Positions 16,799 to 28,081 of a stretch of DNA of 64,000 nucleotides are shown here, one piece after another. Where the stretch lies: positions 1-64,000 of the forward strand of contig JALWFG010000011.1 of the NCBI GenBank assembly GCA_027038965.1, in the 5' to 3' direction. Position 1 is the stretch's first letter. Every line of letters starts with the position of its first letter. The position numbers were made by a program, and so were the translations under genes. The notes beneath the pieces are model-generated. The model worked only from the letters and a program-made list of their open reading frames with translations, did not search any database and was not told where the DNA came from. The stretch comes from Candidatus Desulfofervidaceae bacterium. GTDB lineage: Bacteria; Desulfobacterota; Desulfofervidia; Desulfofervidales; Desulfofervidaceae.

Positions 16799-17176
16799 TC
16801 AGGTCTCTTTTGAATCAGAAGGAATTTCAATTCCTTCCTTTTCTTTCCATTCAATTCTTGGAGCATCGGCCCAAAGGCCTTCTAGGTCGTAATATTGACG
16901 TAGGGGTTCATAAAAAATATGGACCATGAAATCACCAAAGTCCAAAACAGCCCAACGACCTTCGGTAATGCCCTCTTCGCCCAAGGCCTGATGACCTGCC
17001 TTCTCCATTTTCAGAAGAATTTCTTCAGCAATGGCCTGAGTATGACGGTCTGAATTACTGCTCATGATTACAAAGCAATCCGTAAGGCTTGAAAGCCCTT
17101 TTAGGTCAATGACTACAATGTTTGTTGCTTTCTTTTCAAGGGCAGCTTCTATGGTGATTTTAATCCGTTTATCCAT
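16799..17176 (-). CDS. rsfS: Ribosomal silencing factor RsfS
   Basis: This 125-aa protein binds ribosomal protein uL14 and blocks subunit joining in starvation. Signatures: ATNIVVIDLKGLSSLTDCFV, SNSDRHTQAIAEEI, and ARWAVLDFGDFMVHIF-like GRWAVLDFGDFMVHIFYEP, with YDLEGLWADAP at the end. It overlaps the nadD stop by 8 nt, so the usual nadD-rsfS pair is conserved. Confidence 0.96.
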   Translation of the reverse strand: MDKRIKITIEAALEKKATNIVVIDLKGLSSLTDCFVIMSSNSDRHTQAIAEEILLKMEKAGHQALGEEGITEGRWAVLDFGDFMVHIFYEPLRQYYDLEGLWADAPRIEWKEKEGIEIPSDSKET

Positions 17177-17834
17177 CTTTCCTCCGATAAAGGCCTTTCT
17201 GATAAATATAATCAGCTACAGCCTCAGGCACAAGGTAACGAATAGACTTCCCCTGGGACAGCAACTGGCGAATGAAGGTAGCTGAGATATTCAAAGAAGA
17301 TATATCACAAAAATAGACATTTTTCTTGGTGGGCAATTGACAGATGTCTTTTCTTAAAAAAACGCTTTGCGAAAAAACCATTTTAAGGGGCTTTAAAATT
17401 TCCTCTTTTTTTAATCCCTTTCTGGGCATAACAATGAAATGCGCCAGTCTCAGCAATTCCTGAGGGGATTTCCAGGTATGAATTTCTATAAAGGCATCCA
17501 AGCCCACAATGAAATAATACTCATCATCTTGATTTTGCTGAGAGAAGTATTTCAGAGTCTCTACCGTATAAGACAGCCGTTTTTGTCTTCCTTCAATATC
17601 AGAAACCTCAAAAGAGGGGTTTGAGGCAATAGCCAACTTAACCATTTCATAACGGTCAGCAAATGAGACTACCTCTTCTAAAGGACGGTGAGGGGGAATT
17701 CCGGCGGGAATAAAGATAATTCTTTTTAACCCAAACTCCTCCCTGATTTCCTCTGCAGCCCTTAGGTGTCCAAGGTGAATGGGGTTAAACGTGCCTCCAA
17801 AGAGTCCGACTTTCCTCTTCACTTTTCCAGCCAC
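17169..17834 (-). CDS. nadD: Nicotinate-nucleotide adenylyltransferase NadD
   Basis: A 221-aa enzyme of NAD synthesis that adenylates nicotinate mononucleotide. The nucleotidyltransferase motif GGTFNPIHLGHLRAAEEI is near the start, and the second motif SSLNISATFIRQLLSQGKS (ISxTxxR) is near residue 185. The GTG start at 17834 shares a base with the proA stop, so proA-nadD-rsfS are one leftward operon. Confidence 0.97.
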   Translation of the reverse strand: MAGKVKRKVGLFGGTFNPIHLGHLRAAEEIREEFGLKRIIFIPAGIPPHRPLEEVVSFADRYEMVKLAIASNPSFEVSDIEGRQKRLSYTVETLKYFSQQNQDDEYYFIVGLDAFIEIHTWKSPQELLRLAHFIVMPRKGLKKEEILKPLKMVFSQSVFLRKDICQLPTKKNVYFCDISSLNISATFIRQLLSQGKSIRYLVPEAVADYIYQKGLYRRKDG

Positions 17835-19090
17835 TAACTCCGTATCTGTCCCTGCCCAAATACAATAAATTTGGTAGTAGTTAATTCCTCAAGTCCCATC
17901 GGGCCATAGGCATGAAGTTTTGAGGTGCTGATGCCGATTTCTGAACCAAGCCCCAATTGATTGCCATCGTTAAAACGCGTAGAAGCATTTACCAATACTA
18001 CTGACGCATCGACCCTTTCCAAAAAACGCCAGGCCCGAGTATAGTCTTCAGTAACAATGGCTTCGGTGTGATTAGAACCATAACGATCAATATGACTGAT
18101 GGCTTCATCCATGTCTTTGACTACCTTGACTGCCAAAATCAGGTCAAGATATTCAGCTGGCCAATCTTCTTCAGTAGCCACTTTGGCCTGAGGAAAGATT
18201 TTGCAAGTCTTTTCACAGCCCCTAATTTCTACCCCGGCTTCTACAAAACGCGTTAGCATCGGGGGCAAAAATGCCTCGGCTATGGCCTCGTGCACCAGCA
18301 TGGTTTCCATGGCATTGCATACCGCTGGCCGTTGCACCTTGGCATTGAAGCAAATCTCCTCGGCCTTCTTTAAATCTGCCTTTTCGTCTACATATACATG
18401 GCATACACCTTTATAGTGTCTTAAGACTGGAATACGAGAATTTTCAGTTACGAACCGAATGAGTCCTTCTCCGCCTCTAGGAATGATGAGATCAATATAT
18501 TCCTCAAGTTTGAGTAATTCGTGCACAGCCTCTCTATCTGTTATAGGCACCACCTGAATCGCCTTTTGAGGTAGTCCAGCCGAGATAAGGGCTTGAGTCA
18601 TAATCTTTCCAAGACAAAGGTTAGAATTAATGGCCTCAGAACCGCCCCTTAAGATAACGCTATTTCCGGCTTTAAGACAGAGAGCGGCTGCCTCTATAGT
18701 GGCATCAGGACGGGCTTCATAGACCATGGCAATGACCCCAAGAGGGATGCGCATTTTGCCCACTTTGAGGCCATTAGGGCGTTGCCACATCTTGACAATA
18801 CTACCTATGGGATCAGGTAAGGCGATGACTTCATACAGGTTGTTAATCATTCCCTTTATTCTGGCTTCATTTAGGGTAAGACGATCGACCAATGCCTTGG
18901 AGAGCCCTTTTTCTTGGGCATAGATGACGTCCTTTTTGTTTGCCTCAATAATGGTGGATATGTTTTCCTCTAACCCCCTGGCAATTCCCTTTAAGACTTG
19001 ATTCTTGACATCTGTTCGGGCTACTGCCAAGCTTTGGCTAGCCACCTTTGCCGCTTGAGCCATCTCCAGAATCTGGTCCTTTATTCCCAC
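17834..19090 (-). CDS. proA: Gamma-glutamyl phosphate reductase ProA
   Basis: This 418-aa enzyme reduces glutamyl-5-phosphate in proline synthesis. Typical segments are [31 protein letters not shown], and the catalytic cysteine in [16 protein letters not shown]. The C-terminal [20 protein letters not shown] and [12 protein letters not shown]-like end also fit. The start is GTG at 19090 with AAGGAGG upstream. It heads the proA-nadD-rsfS operon. ProB is not in the window. Confidence 0.97.
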   Translation of the reverse strand: MGIKDQILEMAQAAKVASQSLAVARTDVKNQVLKGIARGLEENISTIIEANKKDVIYAQEKGLSKALVDRLTLNEARIKGMINNLYEVIALPDPIGSIVKMWQRPNGLKVGKMRIPLGVIAMVYEARPDATIEAAALCLKAGNSVILRGGSEAINSNLCLGKIMTQALISAGLPQKAIQVVPITDREAVHELLKLEEYIDLIIPRGGEGLIRFVTENSRIPVLRHYKGVCHVYVDEKADLKKAEEICFNAKVQRPAVCNAMETMLVHEAIAEAFLPPMLTRFVEAGVEIRGCEKTCKIFPQAKVATEEDWPAEYLDLILAVKVVKDMDEAISHIDRYGSNHTEAIVTEDYTRAWRFLERVDASVVLVNASTRFNDGNQLGLGSEIGISTSKLHAYGPMGLEELTTTKFIVFGQGQIRS

Positions 19091-19248
19091 TTCGCCCTCC
19101 TTAACTACCTGATTTTTATGCCAAAATTAGCATAAGTTTAGGTTTAAGGCAAGCAATTGTTTCTCCATGGGAATCCGAAGTTTTCTTTGAAGATTAAACG
19201 CCAATGTCCTTGGGTTCGGGAAGATTGCCGAAGGTATCAGCGATATTC

Positions 19249-20619
19249 TTATTTTAAATGGTGGAGAAAAAAGGTAGCAATGCTCATATAGACTAAGACT
19301 CCCATAATATCATTTAGGGTAGCGACAAAAGGACCAGCGGCTACCGCAGGGTCAAGACCTATTTTTCTCAGCAAGGCAGGAAAGATAGTACCCCAAAAAA
19401 CGGCAATGTTGATGGTGAAAAACATAGATACCCCAATAATAAGCCCTAGGGCCTTGTGTCCATGCCAAATATAAGCCGCTGTTCCCCCAACGGTTCCGCA
19501 AATAATAGCCATAATAAGGGCTACTTTTATCTCTTTTAGAAACTGCTGTTTAAAATTGAAAAAGTTGATTCTGCCTGTGGCCCAGCCTCTTACGGCAATA
19601 GATGAAGACTGTAGCCCGGCATTACCAGCGGTAGAATTGATAACAGGGATGAAACTTACAAGAATAATGGCATCAGCCAGTGTATGTTTGAAAAGCCATA
19701 AAAGGTAACCTGTGACAAACTCTCCTAAAATATTTACAATAATCCATGGCAGACGCATCTGGGCAATTTTGAAGATCCTGTCTGTGTACACTACCTCTTC
19801 AGCCTCTTCTATACCTGCCATCCGAAACAGGTCTTCAGAGACTTCCTCTTCTATGACATCTACAATGTCATCAATGGTAATCCTGCCTAAAAGTATTCCC
19901 TCTCTGTTTACTACTGGGGCCGTAACTAAATCATATTTTTGAAACTTTTTAGCGACTTCTTCCTGATCTTCATCTACATAGATAACGGTTTCTGGAGGAT
20001 CCATGATTTGACTCAACAATTGGTCTGGACGAGCTAGGATTAAGCGGTTTACAGACACAATACCTACAAGTTTATGCTCATGGTCAACGATGAACACATT
20101 GTGGAATTCTTCTTCTGTTTCTTCTACAATTTGCCTTAGTTTTTGAATGGCTTGTTCTACAGTAATATCCGCTGGAAGGGCCACAACCTCTGTCTGCATA
20201 AGCCCGCCAGCGGTTTCCTCATGATATTTTAAAAGATTTTTGACTTCTTCAGAATCTTCGGGTGAAATCCGAGCCAAAATTCTCTGGGCCCTTTCTTTCG
20301 GGAGTTCAGCAATGATGTCAGCGGCTTCATCAGACGGTAAATCCTCTACAATGTAGGCCAAACGTTCATTAGTAAGGCCTTTCAAAATGTCCTTTCTGGC
20401 GTCTTCAGAAAGTTCTACAATGACCTCAGAGGCCATCTCTATATCCAAAAGTGAAAAGACGATTCTCCTTTTGTTTTCCTCCGAAAGATCATCAATCAAA
20501 GTTGCGATATCGGTAGGGTGAAGTTTGAACAAAAGTTTCTTTAATTCGTTCAAGTCCTTCTTTTCTAGTAGTCTTTCTACTTGATTCTTAAGTCCTTTTT
20601 CCAAACTAGGCTCCTTCAA
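19249..20619 (-). CDS. mgtE: Magnesium transporter MgtE
   Basis: A 456-aa magnesium channel or transporter of the inner membrane. Residues 20-125 form the MgtE N superhelix with DLPSDEAADIIAELP. Residues 130-255 hold two CBS domains (TVEQAIQKLR, VNREGILLGRITIDDIVDV). Residues 285-450 contain about five membrane helices, including PVINSTAGNAGLQSSSIAVRG and the C-terminal GLDPAVAAGPFVATLNDIMG, which carries the pore aspartate. Family regulation is by cytosolic magnesium binding to the N and CBS domains. It is divergent from serS. Confidence 0.97.
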   Translation of the reverse strand: MKEPSLEKGLKNQVERLLEKKDLNELKKLLFKLHPTDIATLIDDLSEENKRRIVFSLLDIEMASEVIVELSEDARKDILKGLTNERLAYIVEDLPSDEAADIIAELPKERAQRILARISPEDSEEVKNLLKYHEETAGGLMQTEVVALPADITVEQAIQKLRQIVEETEEEFHNVFIVDHEHKLVGIVSVNRLILARPDQLLSQIMDPPETVIYVDEDQEEVAKKFQKYDLVTAPVVNREGILLGRITIDDIVDVIEEEVSEDLFRMAGIEEAEEVVYTDRIFKIAQMRLPWIIVNILGEFVTGYLLWLFKHTLADAIILVSFIPVINSTAGNAGLQSSSIAVRGWATGRINFFNFKQQFLKEIKVALIMAIICGTVGGTAAYIWHGHKALGLIIGVSMFFTINIAVFWGTIFPALLRKIGLDPAVAAGPFVATLNDIMGVLVYMSIATFFLHHLK

Positions 20620-20670
20620 AGATGCTGCGTTATGATAATCCTATTTTAGTATAAGAACAAGCCTAATTGA

Positions 20671-22950
<2,280 letters not shown>

Positions 22951-22954
<4 letters not shown>

Positions 22955-23478
22955 GTACCTTAAGGCTTTCTTCTCCAGTTAAGCTCATTGCAAGCGTCAT
23001 TTACCACAACCCCGAAATTGCCTATGAAGCCCTTGAGAGGCTATCTCAACTCTTCGGTAAGATGGATTTTATTAGCGAAGTTTTACCCTTTACCCACACT
23101 CAATACTACTATCCTGAGATGGGCAAGCCCCTTTTTAGACGTTTTGTAAGTTTTCAAGAGCTTATATATCCAGGGCAGCTTCCTAAAATTAAGATAAATA
23201 CAAATGCGCTTGAACAAAACTATGCCTTAGATGGTAAGAGGCAGGTCAATATTGACCCAGGATATCTTACGCCCGAAAGACTGATATTGGCGACCGGGAA
23301 GAATTATACGCATCGGGTCTATCTCAAAGATGGCGTCTATGCCGACTTGACTTTGATTTATCAAAAAGGGGACTTCCAAGACCTACCTTGGACTTATCCT
23401 GACTATGCAACGAAGCAGGTTAAAGAAATTTTGAAGTTGATTCGAAAAAAATATCTTTATCAAAGAAAGGGCAGGTAG
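22951..23478 (+). CDS. DUF4416 family protein
   Basis: A 175-aa protein of a family found mostly in Desulfobacterota and related thermophiles, function unknown. Typical segments are PVKLIASVIYHNPE, FTHTQYYYPEMGKPLFRRF, KRQVNIDPGYLTPERLILATGK, and RVYLKDGVYADLTLIY. The GTG start overlaps the rfaE1 stop by 4 nt. Its steady place before yicC suggests co-expression rather than a shared pathway. Confidence 0.9.
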
Positions 23479-24354
23479 ATGAAAAGCATGACGGCCTATG
23501 CTAGAGGCGAGAAGGTGTGGGAAAATTTAACCTTTACAATAGAAATCCGCACCTTGAACCATCGATATCGAGATATCGTTTTGAAGCTTCCCCAAAGGTT
23601 ATTTTTACTAGAAGAACGCATTAAAAGGCTCATCGGAAGTTTTATTCACAGAGGGCGCGTGGATTGTGTTATTAAGATGTCAGGGAATATGGAAGAACTG
23701 AATAAGGTTGCTATTAATTGGGAAGCGGCTAAGGCGTATAAGAGGCTTCTTGAAGAATTAAAAACAGGGCTTTCTCTTTCAGGAGAGATTACGATTGATA
23801 TGTTTTTAGGAGTAAAGGATATTTTTACGGTTGAAGAATCTGAAAATGATTTAGACAAACTTTGGCCTGCCCTTGAGGAGGCCCTAAGGGAAGTACTTAG
23901 TCAAGTAGATGAGATGCGCCTAAAAGAGGCAGAGAATTTAAAAGAGGATTTGAGGCAAAGAGTTGGATATATAACCGAAATGGTTGAAAAGATTGAACAG
24001 GCTGCGCCTAGCATTGTGGATTTATATCGCCAAAGGCTTAAACGCCGCTTACAAGAATTACTTGAAGACCAAGTGGACGAAGGTAGAATTGCCCAAGAAG
24101 TTGTCATTTTTGCCGAGCGGAGCGATATTACCGAAGAAATTGTTCGCTTAAAAAGCCATCTAAGGCAATTTAGCGGACTGATTGAGGGAACAGAGGAGCC
24201 TATTGGCCGTAAGTTAGACTTTTTGCTTCAGGAAATGCATCGGGAGGCCAATACCCTTGGGGTAAAGGCCAATAATTCCTTTATTAGTGGGCAGGTAGTA
24301 GAAATAAAAAGTGAATTAGAAAAAGTGCGCCAGCAGGTGCAAAATATTGAATAA
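23479..24354 (+). CDS. YicC/YloC family endoribonuclease
   Basis: A 291-aa protein of the YicC family, shown in E. coli and Bacillus to be an endoribonuclease. Hallmarks: MKSMTAYARGE at the start, IEIRTLNHRYRDIVLKLP, and the C-terminal GRKLDFLLQEMHREANTLG followed by KSELEKVRQQVQNIE. It starts immediately after DUF4416 and ends the serS operon. The next gene is convergent, only 4 bp away. Confidence 0.96.
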   Translation: MKSMTAYARGEKVWENLTFTIEIRTLNHRYRDIVLKLPQRLFLLEERIKRLIGSFIHRGRVDCVIKMSGNMEELNKVAINWEAAKAYKRLLEELKTGLSLSGEITIDMFLGVKDIFTVEESENDLDKLWPALEEALREVLSQVDEMRLKEAENLKEDLRQRVGYITEMVEKIEQAAPSIVDLYRQRLKRRLQELLEDQVDEGRIAQEVVIFAERSDITEEIVRLKSHLRQFSGLIEGTEEPIGRKLDFLLQEMHREANTLGVKANNSFISGQVVEIKSELEKVRQQVQNIE

Positions 24355-24358
24355 TTAT

Positions 24359-24991
24359 TTAAATATTCCCTTTAGAGAATTTTTTTGCCAATAGACAAAT
24401 TGTATCTTTCGCTTGACCGGGGTTGGAGGCTGTAATTTCTATATAAAACACGTTGTGCCTTTTTGTAAGGGCTAGGTGGTTTAGATCCCTCATAATCTGG
24501 GGGCTTAATAATTGAAAAAACTTGGCTTGGCAGAGGGATTGCTGACTTAATAAGATGAAGGAATTTCCCTTGAGAGCAAATTCCCTTTTTTGAAATTGAT
24601 CTTGGTTTTCCACATGGGGCATGTAAAGCCTTTTTTTGATTAAATGAATTTCCTCTTTAACTTTATAAGGTAAATAAAAAAGAAGCTGAAGGGTATCTCT
24701 TCTGCCTGTAAGCAAGGCTATTGGTAAATAAAAGAGACTCTGGCGGGGGATGAGCCTTAAAACGGCTTTAATCTTTTTAAAAGAGGGGTTAGAATATTCC
24801 GCACTGAACCCAATTACTCCACCTAACCAAGTATATTTTTTTGTTTGGGGAGTAAGGATTTCTTCCAAAGTCTGGGCCCAAAGCCGACAGAGTTTCAGGT
24901 TATGCCTCATACCCCATTGATAGAAGCCAATGATTAACAGGCTAAGGCCTAAAAAAGACCAGAATATATACCTAGAGATAAGCATCTTCAA
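24359..24991 (-). CDS. Hypothetical membrane-anchored protein after ArsA-like ATPase
   Basis: I do not recognise this 210-aa product. One membrane helix lies at residues 8-25 (IFWSFLGLSLLIIGFYQWG), followed by a basic soluble part rich in Leu and Lys with GGVIGFSAEYSN and LTGRRDTLQLLFYLPYKVK. It overlaps the ArsA-like gene by 20 nt, so it is co-translated with it and possibly a membrane docking partner. No catalytic motif is evident. Confidence 0.7.
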   Translation of the reverse strand: MKMLISRYIFWSFLGLSLLIIGFYQWGMRHNLKLCRLWAQTLEEILTPQTKKYTWLGGVIGFSAEYSNPSFKKIKAVLRLIPRQSLFYLPIALLTGRRDTLQLLFYLPYKVKEEIHLIKKRLYMPHVENQDQFQKREFALKGNSFILLSQQSLCQAKFFQLLSPQIMRDLNHLALTKRHNVFYIEITASNPGQAKDTICLLAKKFSKGNI

Positions 24992-25877
24992 CCCACAATG
25001 AGGCTATTTTAAGAAGGACCTGTTTTGGAAAAGGTCCTTCAAAAAGAGGAATTTTTTTCTGGGGTAAGTCATTAAAAAAGTTCAGTTCTTTAAGTTCCAT
25101 AGAATGGCCTGTTTTGTTCAACAACACAATTTTAATGGGAATACCAAATTTATTTAGAGTTTCAACAATGCGCTTGCCTTCGAGCAAAGATAGTTTATCG
25201 GGATTTATGACTAAAATTAAGAATGTTTTCTTGGGATTTGTAAACACGTCTTTAAGATATTGCATATCCTTTTGTTGCGCATTTAGTTCATTAAACACCT
25301 TATCCTTACTAAATTCAAGTTGGGCACCGGGTCCAAAATCAACATGCTTTATATGGGCTACTATCTGTCTTCTTTTTAAAATTTCTTCTCGCCAATGTCT
25401 AAGTTCTTTAAGCCATAGTTCTGTAACAAAAGGCAAGCTAAAAATCCGTAGCATTAATCCGGTAGGAGGGGTATCTATAATCAAATAGTCCTTATCTTCA
25501 TGTTTTTTAAAAACCTCTTTTAAGGCGTATAGACAGGCATATTCTTCCATAGCAGGGGTGTATTTGATAACCTTAAACATCTTGTCTAAATTTAAGATTT
25601 GGAGATATTGATAAACTTTTTGGGCCTTTTCCTGAATGTGTTCTAAAAAGCGCCTTAAATATCTATCTACATCAATTTCTTCTACCCACAACCCTGCTTC
25701 TATTTTTTGAACCTTGGGACTGGCAGGGAGGGATAAGAGGTCATAAATATTGTGGGCTGGGTCAATAGAGGCCCAGTAAACGGTCTTGTTTTTTTCTCTT
25801 AGATAATATGCCAAACTGGCTGAAAGGGTGGTTTTCCCTACCCCTCCTTTGCCTAAAAAAAAGAAAATTTTGTTCAT
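24972..25877 (-). CDS. ArsA/GET3-family ATPase
   Basis: A 301-aa P-loop ATPase of the ArsA/GET3 type. Deviant Walker A FLGKGGVGKTTLSASLA at the start, switch I SIDPAHNIYDLL, and switch II-like DYLIIDTPPTGLMLRIF (family DTAPTG). It is a single-domain form of about 300 residues. No arsenite genes (arsB, arsD, arsR) are nearby. Instead it is coupled with a cory-CC-star-like small protein and CstA, so an arsenic role is unlikely. It may handle a hydrophobic protein client; this is inference. Confidence 0.88.
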   Translation of the reverse strand: MNKIFFFLGKGGVGKTTLSASLAYYLREKNKTVYWASIDPAHNIYDLLSLPASPKVQKIEAGLWVEEIDVDRYLRRFLEHIQEKAQKVYQYLQILNLDKMFKVIKYTPAMEEYACLYALKEVFKKHEDKDYLIIDTPPTGLMLRIFSLPFVTELWLKELRHWREEILKRRQIVAHIKHVDFGPGAQLEFSKDKVFNELNAQQKDMQYLKDVFTNPKKTFLILVINPDKLSLLEGKRIVETLNKFGIPIKIVLLNKTGHSMELKELNFFNDLPQKKIPLFEGPFPKQVLLKIASLWVEDAYL

Positions 25878-26143
25878 AGCTCTACAAGGTCAGACCATAC
25901 GGCCAATTTATCATCCAAGAAAATTGTTTTGCTGAACATGATTTTCAATTCTCTCTCCATGTATGGCAAAAGACAAAGGCTTAGAAAGGCAGGAGGGGCT
26001 GGCATTCCACTTAGACTTCCACAGATTAAAAGGGCAAAGGCATTTTCCATCTCTTCCAATTCCCGCTGAATTTGATCTATACTTGCCTCTTTAAATCCCT
26101 GACCAAATTGAGATAGAAAGTCTTTTATTTGTTTTAAAACCAT
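25874..26143 (-). CDS. Small helical protein resembling the cory-CC-star family
   Basis: This 89-aa protein has the core pattern FALLICGSLSGMPAPPAF followed by LSLCLLPYMEREL. From memory this resembles the family named cory-CC-star, often encoded beside ArsA-type ATPases, in which a similar L-G-x-P-x-P-x-A-Y and LLPY pattern occurs. The name refers to two terminal cysteines, and these are missing here: the protein ends VEL. It overlaps the ArsA gene by 4 nt and abuts cstA, so the three are one operon. Function is unknown. Confidence 0.55.
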   Translation of the reverse strand: MVLKQIKDFLSQFGQGFKEASIDQIQRELEEMENAFALLICGSLSGMPAPPAFLSLCLLPYMERELKIMFSKTIFLDDKLAVWSDLVEL

Positions 26144-27844
26144 TTAAGCCCTCTTTGAGCTAAAAAAGTCATAAATAAGAAGCAAATTCAAAAAGAGCAT
26201 GACAATAATCATGGTACCGATGGCATAGGCTTGAAGGGGATTCTTGGCCATGAAAGTGGGCACTGCGGTAAAGAGGTACCAGACCATTGCCAGCGTAACC
26301 GTAATCCATAGAAAAAGGGCAGGGAGGAGACAAAACCACCCCCTTTGTCCCTGGACCCGAATTACCCAAGCAGCAATGGTAATCAGGGCAATTGAAGCAA
26401 GCATTTGATTAGCCCCTCCAAAGGCAGGCCAGATGATAGACCAAGCACCGGTCCAGGCAAGTCCAATTCCAATTGCGGCTGGAATAATAGAGGCCACCCA
26501 GCGGTTGGTTAGAAGGTTAAACAATCCCTTAATATCCTTTAAGGGCTCACATAGTTCAGTAAGGGTGTATCTGGCCAGACGATTGGTAGTATCCAGAGTG
26601 GTCATAGCAAAACTGGCTACCCACATTGCCGCCAGAATAGTTACGAACTCCTTTGGAAAATGGAGGACCGAGGAAACTGCCAGTCCATAGGCCTTGGCAA
26701 AAACCCCCACAGGGCCACCACTAGTATGAACGGCCTGGCCGTAATGTTGAGCAAAGGCCAAGGTATTTCCTTTAAGCAGGCTCAAAGATTGGGGTGAAAA
26801 AATAGCAAAGCCATAGGCACTTACGACAGCTACAACCAAAGTAGAGAGAAATCCCTCTGTAAGCATAGAGCCATAACCAATAAAAAGCCCTTCAATCTCC
26901 TTAGAAAGTTGTTTAGAGGTGGTGCCTGAAGCGACTAAAGAATGAAAACCTGAAAGGGAGCCGCAGGCAATGATTAAGGGCACGATAGGCCAGAAGGGAG
27001 TAGGTTTTCCAGCAATGAGGGGCACACTAAAATTGGTAAAGGCAGGAAACTGCATCTTATTCCAAGAAAAAATTACGGCTATAGCGCCCAAAACAAGACC
27101 GCCCACCAATAACCAGGCATTAAGATAATCCCTAGGTTGGAGGAGAACTTGAACTGGAAGGGAAGCAGCAATTATAATGTAAATCAGAAAGAAGGCCATC
27201 CAAAACTGATAATTGGCTTTAACAGGAAATTTTATACCTAACCAAATGGTTAGACAGAGCATTCCAATACCAATGACCGTAGAGGGACCAAAACCAAATC
27301 TTATCTGATAAAGAAGGGTTCCCAAAATAATGGCCGCAACTATCATCATGATACAAGAAGATGGCACTTGAGGCTTGGCCACGAAGATCTTTCCCAAAAC
27401 GGCCCCAAAGGCAGCGACGACCAAAATAAGGACAAAGAAAATAAACCAGGCAAAAATGTACCCGGTCCTCCTTTTGATAACCTTACCGGCAATCCATTGG
27501 ATTGAATGTCCATCATACCTTACTGAACTCATAAGAGATAAATAGTCGTGGACGGCCCCAATAAAGATATTCCCCAGCCAAATCCAAAGCAAGGCAGGTA
27601 ACCATCCCCAAGCCAAGGCGATGACTGGACCTACAATTGGAGCAGCTCCAGCAATAGAGGCAAAATGATGTCCGAAAAGGACATAATTGTTGGCAGGCAC
27701 ATAATCAATTCCATCTTGCAATCGAATAGCAGGTGTAGGTTGCTCCTTAACCTTTACTACATGATGTTGAAGGTAACGTCCATAAAACCTGTAACACACA
27801 AAATAAAGCGCTAGACCAAGAATCACAGCTACATTGGCCGGCAT
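26144..27844 (-). CDS. cstA: Carbon starvation protein CstA family transporter
   Basis: A 566-aa polytopic membrane protein with about 14-16 helices. The CstA signature is clear: GIDYVPANNYVLFGHHFASIAG, PIVGPVIALAWGWLPALLW, SGFHSLVASGTTSKQL, and DTTNRLARYTLTEL. In E. coli the family takes up pyruvate and peptides. At 566 residues it is the shorter form, lacking the C-terminal extension of E. coli CstA (701). It heads the cstA, small protein, ArsA-like, membrane-protein operon. GGAGC precedes the start. Confidence 0.95.
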   Translation of the reverse strand: MPANVAVILGLALYFVCYRFYGRYLQHHVVKVKEQPTPAIRLQDGIDYVPANNYVLFGHHFASIAGAAPIVGPVIALAWGWLPALLWIWLGNIFIGAVHDYLSLMSSVRYDGHSIQWIAGKVIKRRTGYIFAWFIFFVLILVVAAFGAVLGKIFVAKPQVPSSCIMMIVAAIILGTLLYQIRFGFGPSTVIGIGMLCLTIWLGIKFPVKANYQFWMAFFLIYIIIAASLPVQVLLQPRDYLNAWLLVGGLVLGAIAVIFSWNKMQFPAFTNFSVPLIAGKPTPFWPIVPLIIACGSLSGFHSLVASGTTSKQLSKEIEGLFIGYGSMLTEGFLSTLVVAVVSAYGFAIFSPQSLSLLKGNTLAFAQHYGQAVHTSGGPVGVFAKAYGLAVSSVLHFPKEFVTILAAMWVASFAMTTLDTTNRLARYTLTELCEPLKDIKGLFNLLTNRWVASIIPAAIGIGLAWTGAWSIIWPAFGGANQMLASIALITIAAWVIRVQGQRGWFCLLPALFLWITVTLAMVWYLFTAVPTFMAKNPLQAYAIGTMIIVMLFLNLLLIYDFFSSKRA

Positions 27845-28081
27845 TGCTCCTTTCCCCCTAATTTTTTCCCTTGCCTTAAATCAAAGATAAATAAAAGTCA
27901 AGTTTATTGGTCAGCCCAATTTGTCCGTTTATCATATTCCCTACGGAACTGCTCAGGAAAGGCCTTATGTTAGAAGCAAAGCAGTCTTAATTATGCAAAT
28001 AACTAACAACAAAAATAAACCTTATCTTTAGAAAAGGTTAGGAAATTTTTGGACCGACTAAACGGCCTAAGGCAGTAATGA

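Noticed and set aside
24972-25877. Arsenite pump ATPase annotation
   Set aside because: ArsA fold is clear, but there is no arsB, arsD or arsR nearby and it is a single-domain form next to cstA.
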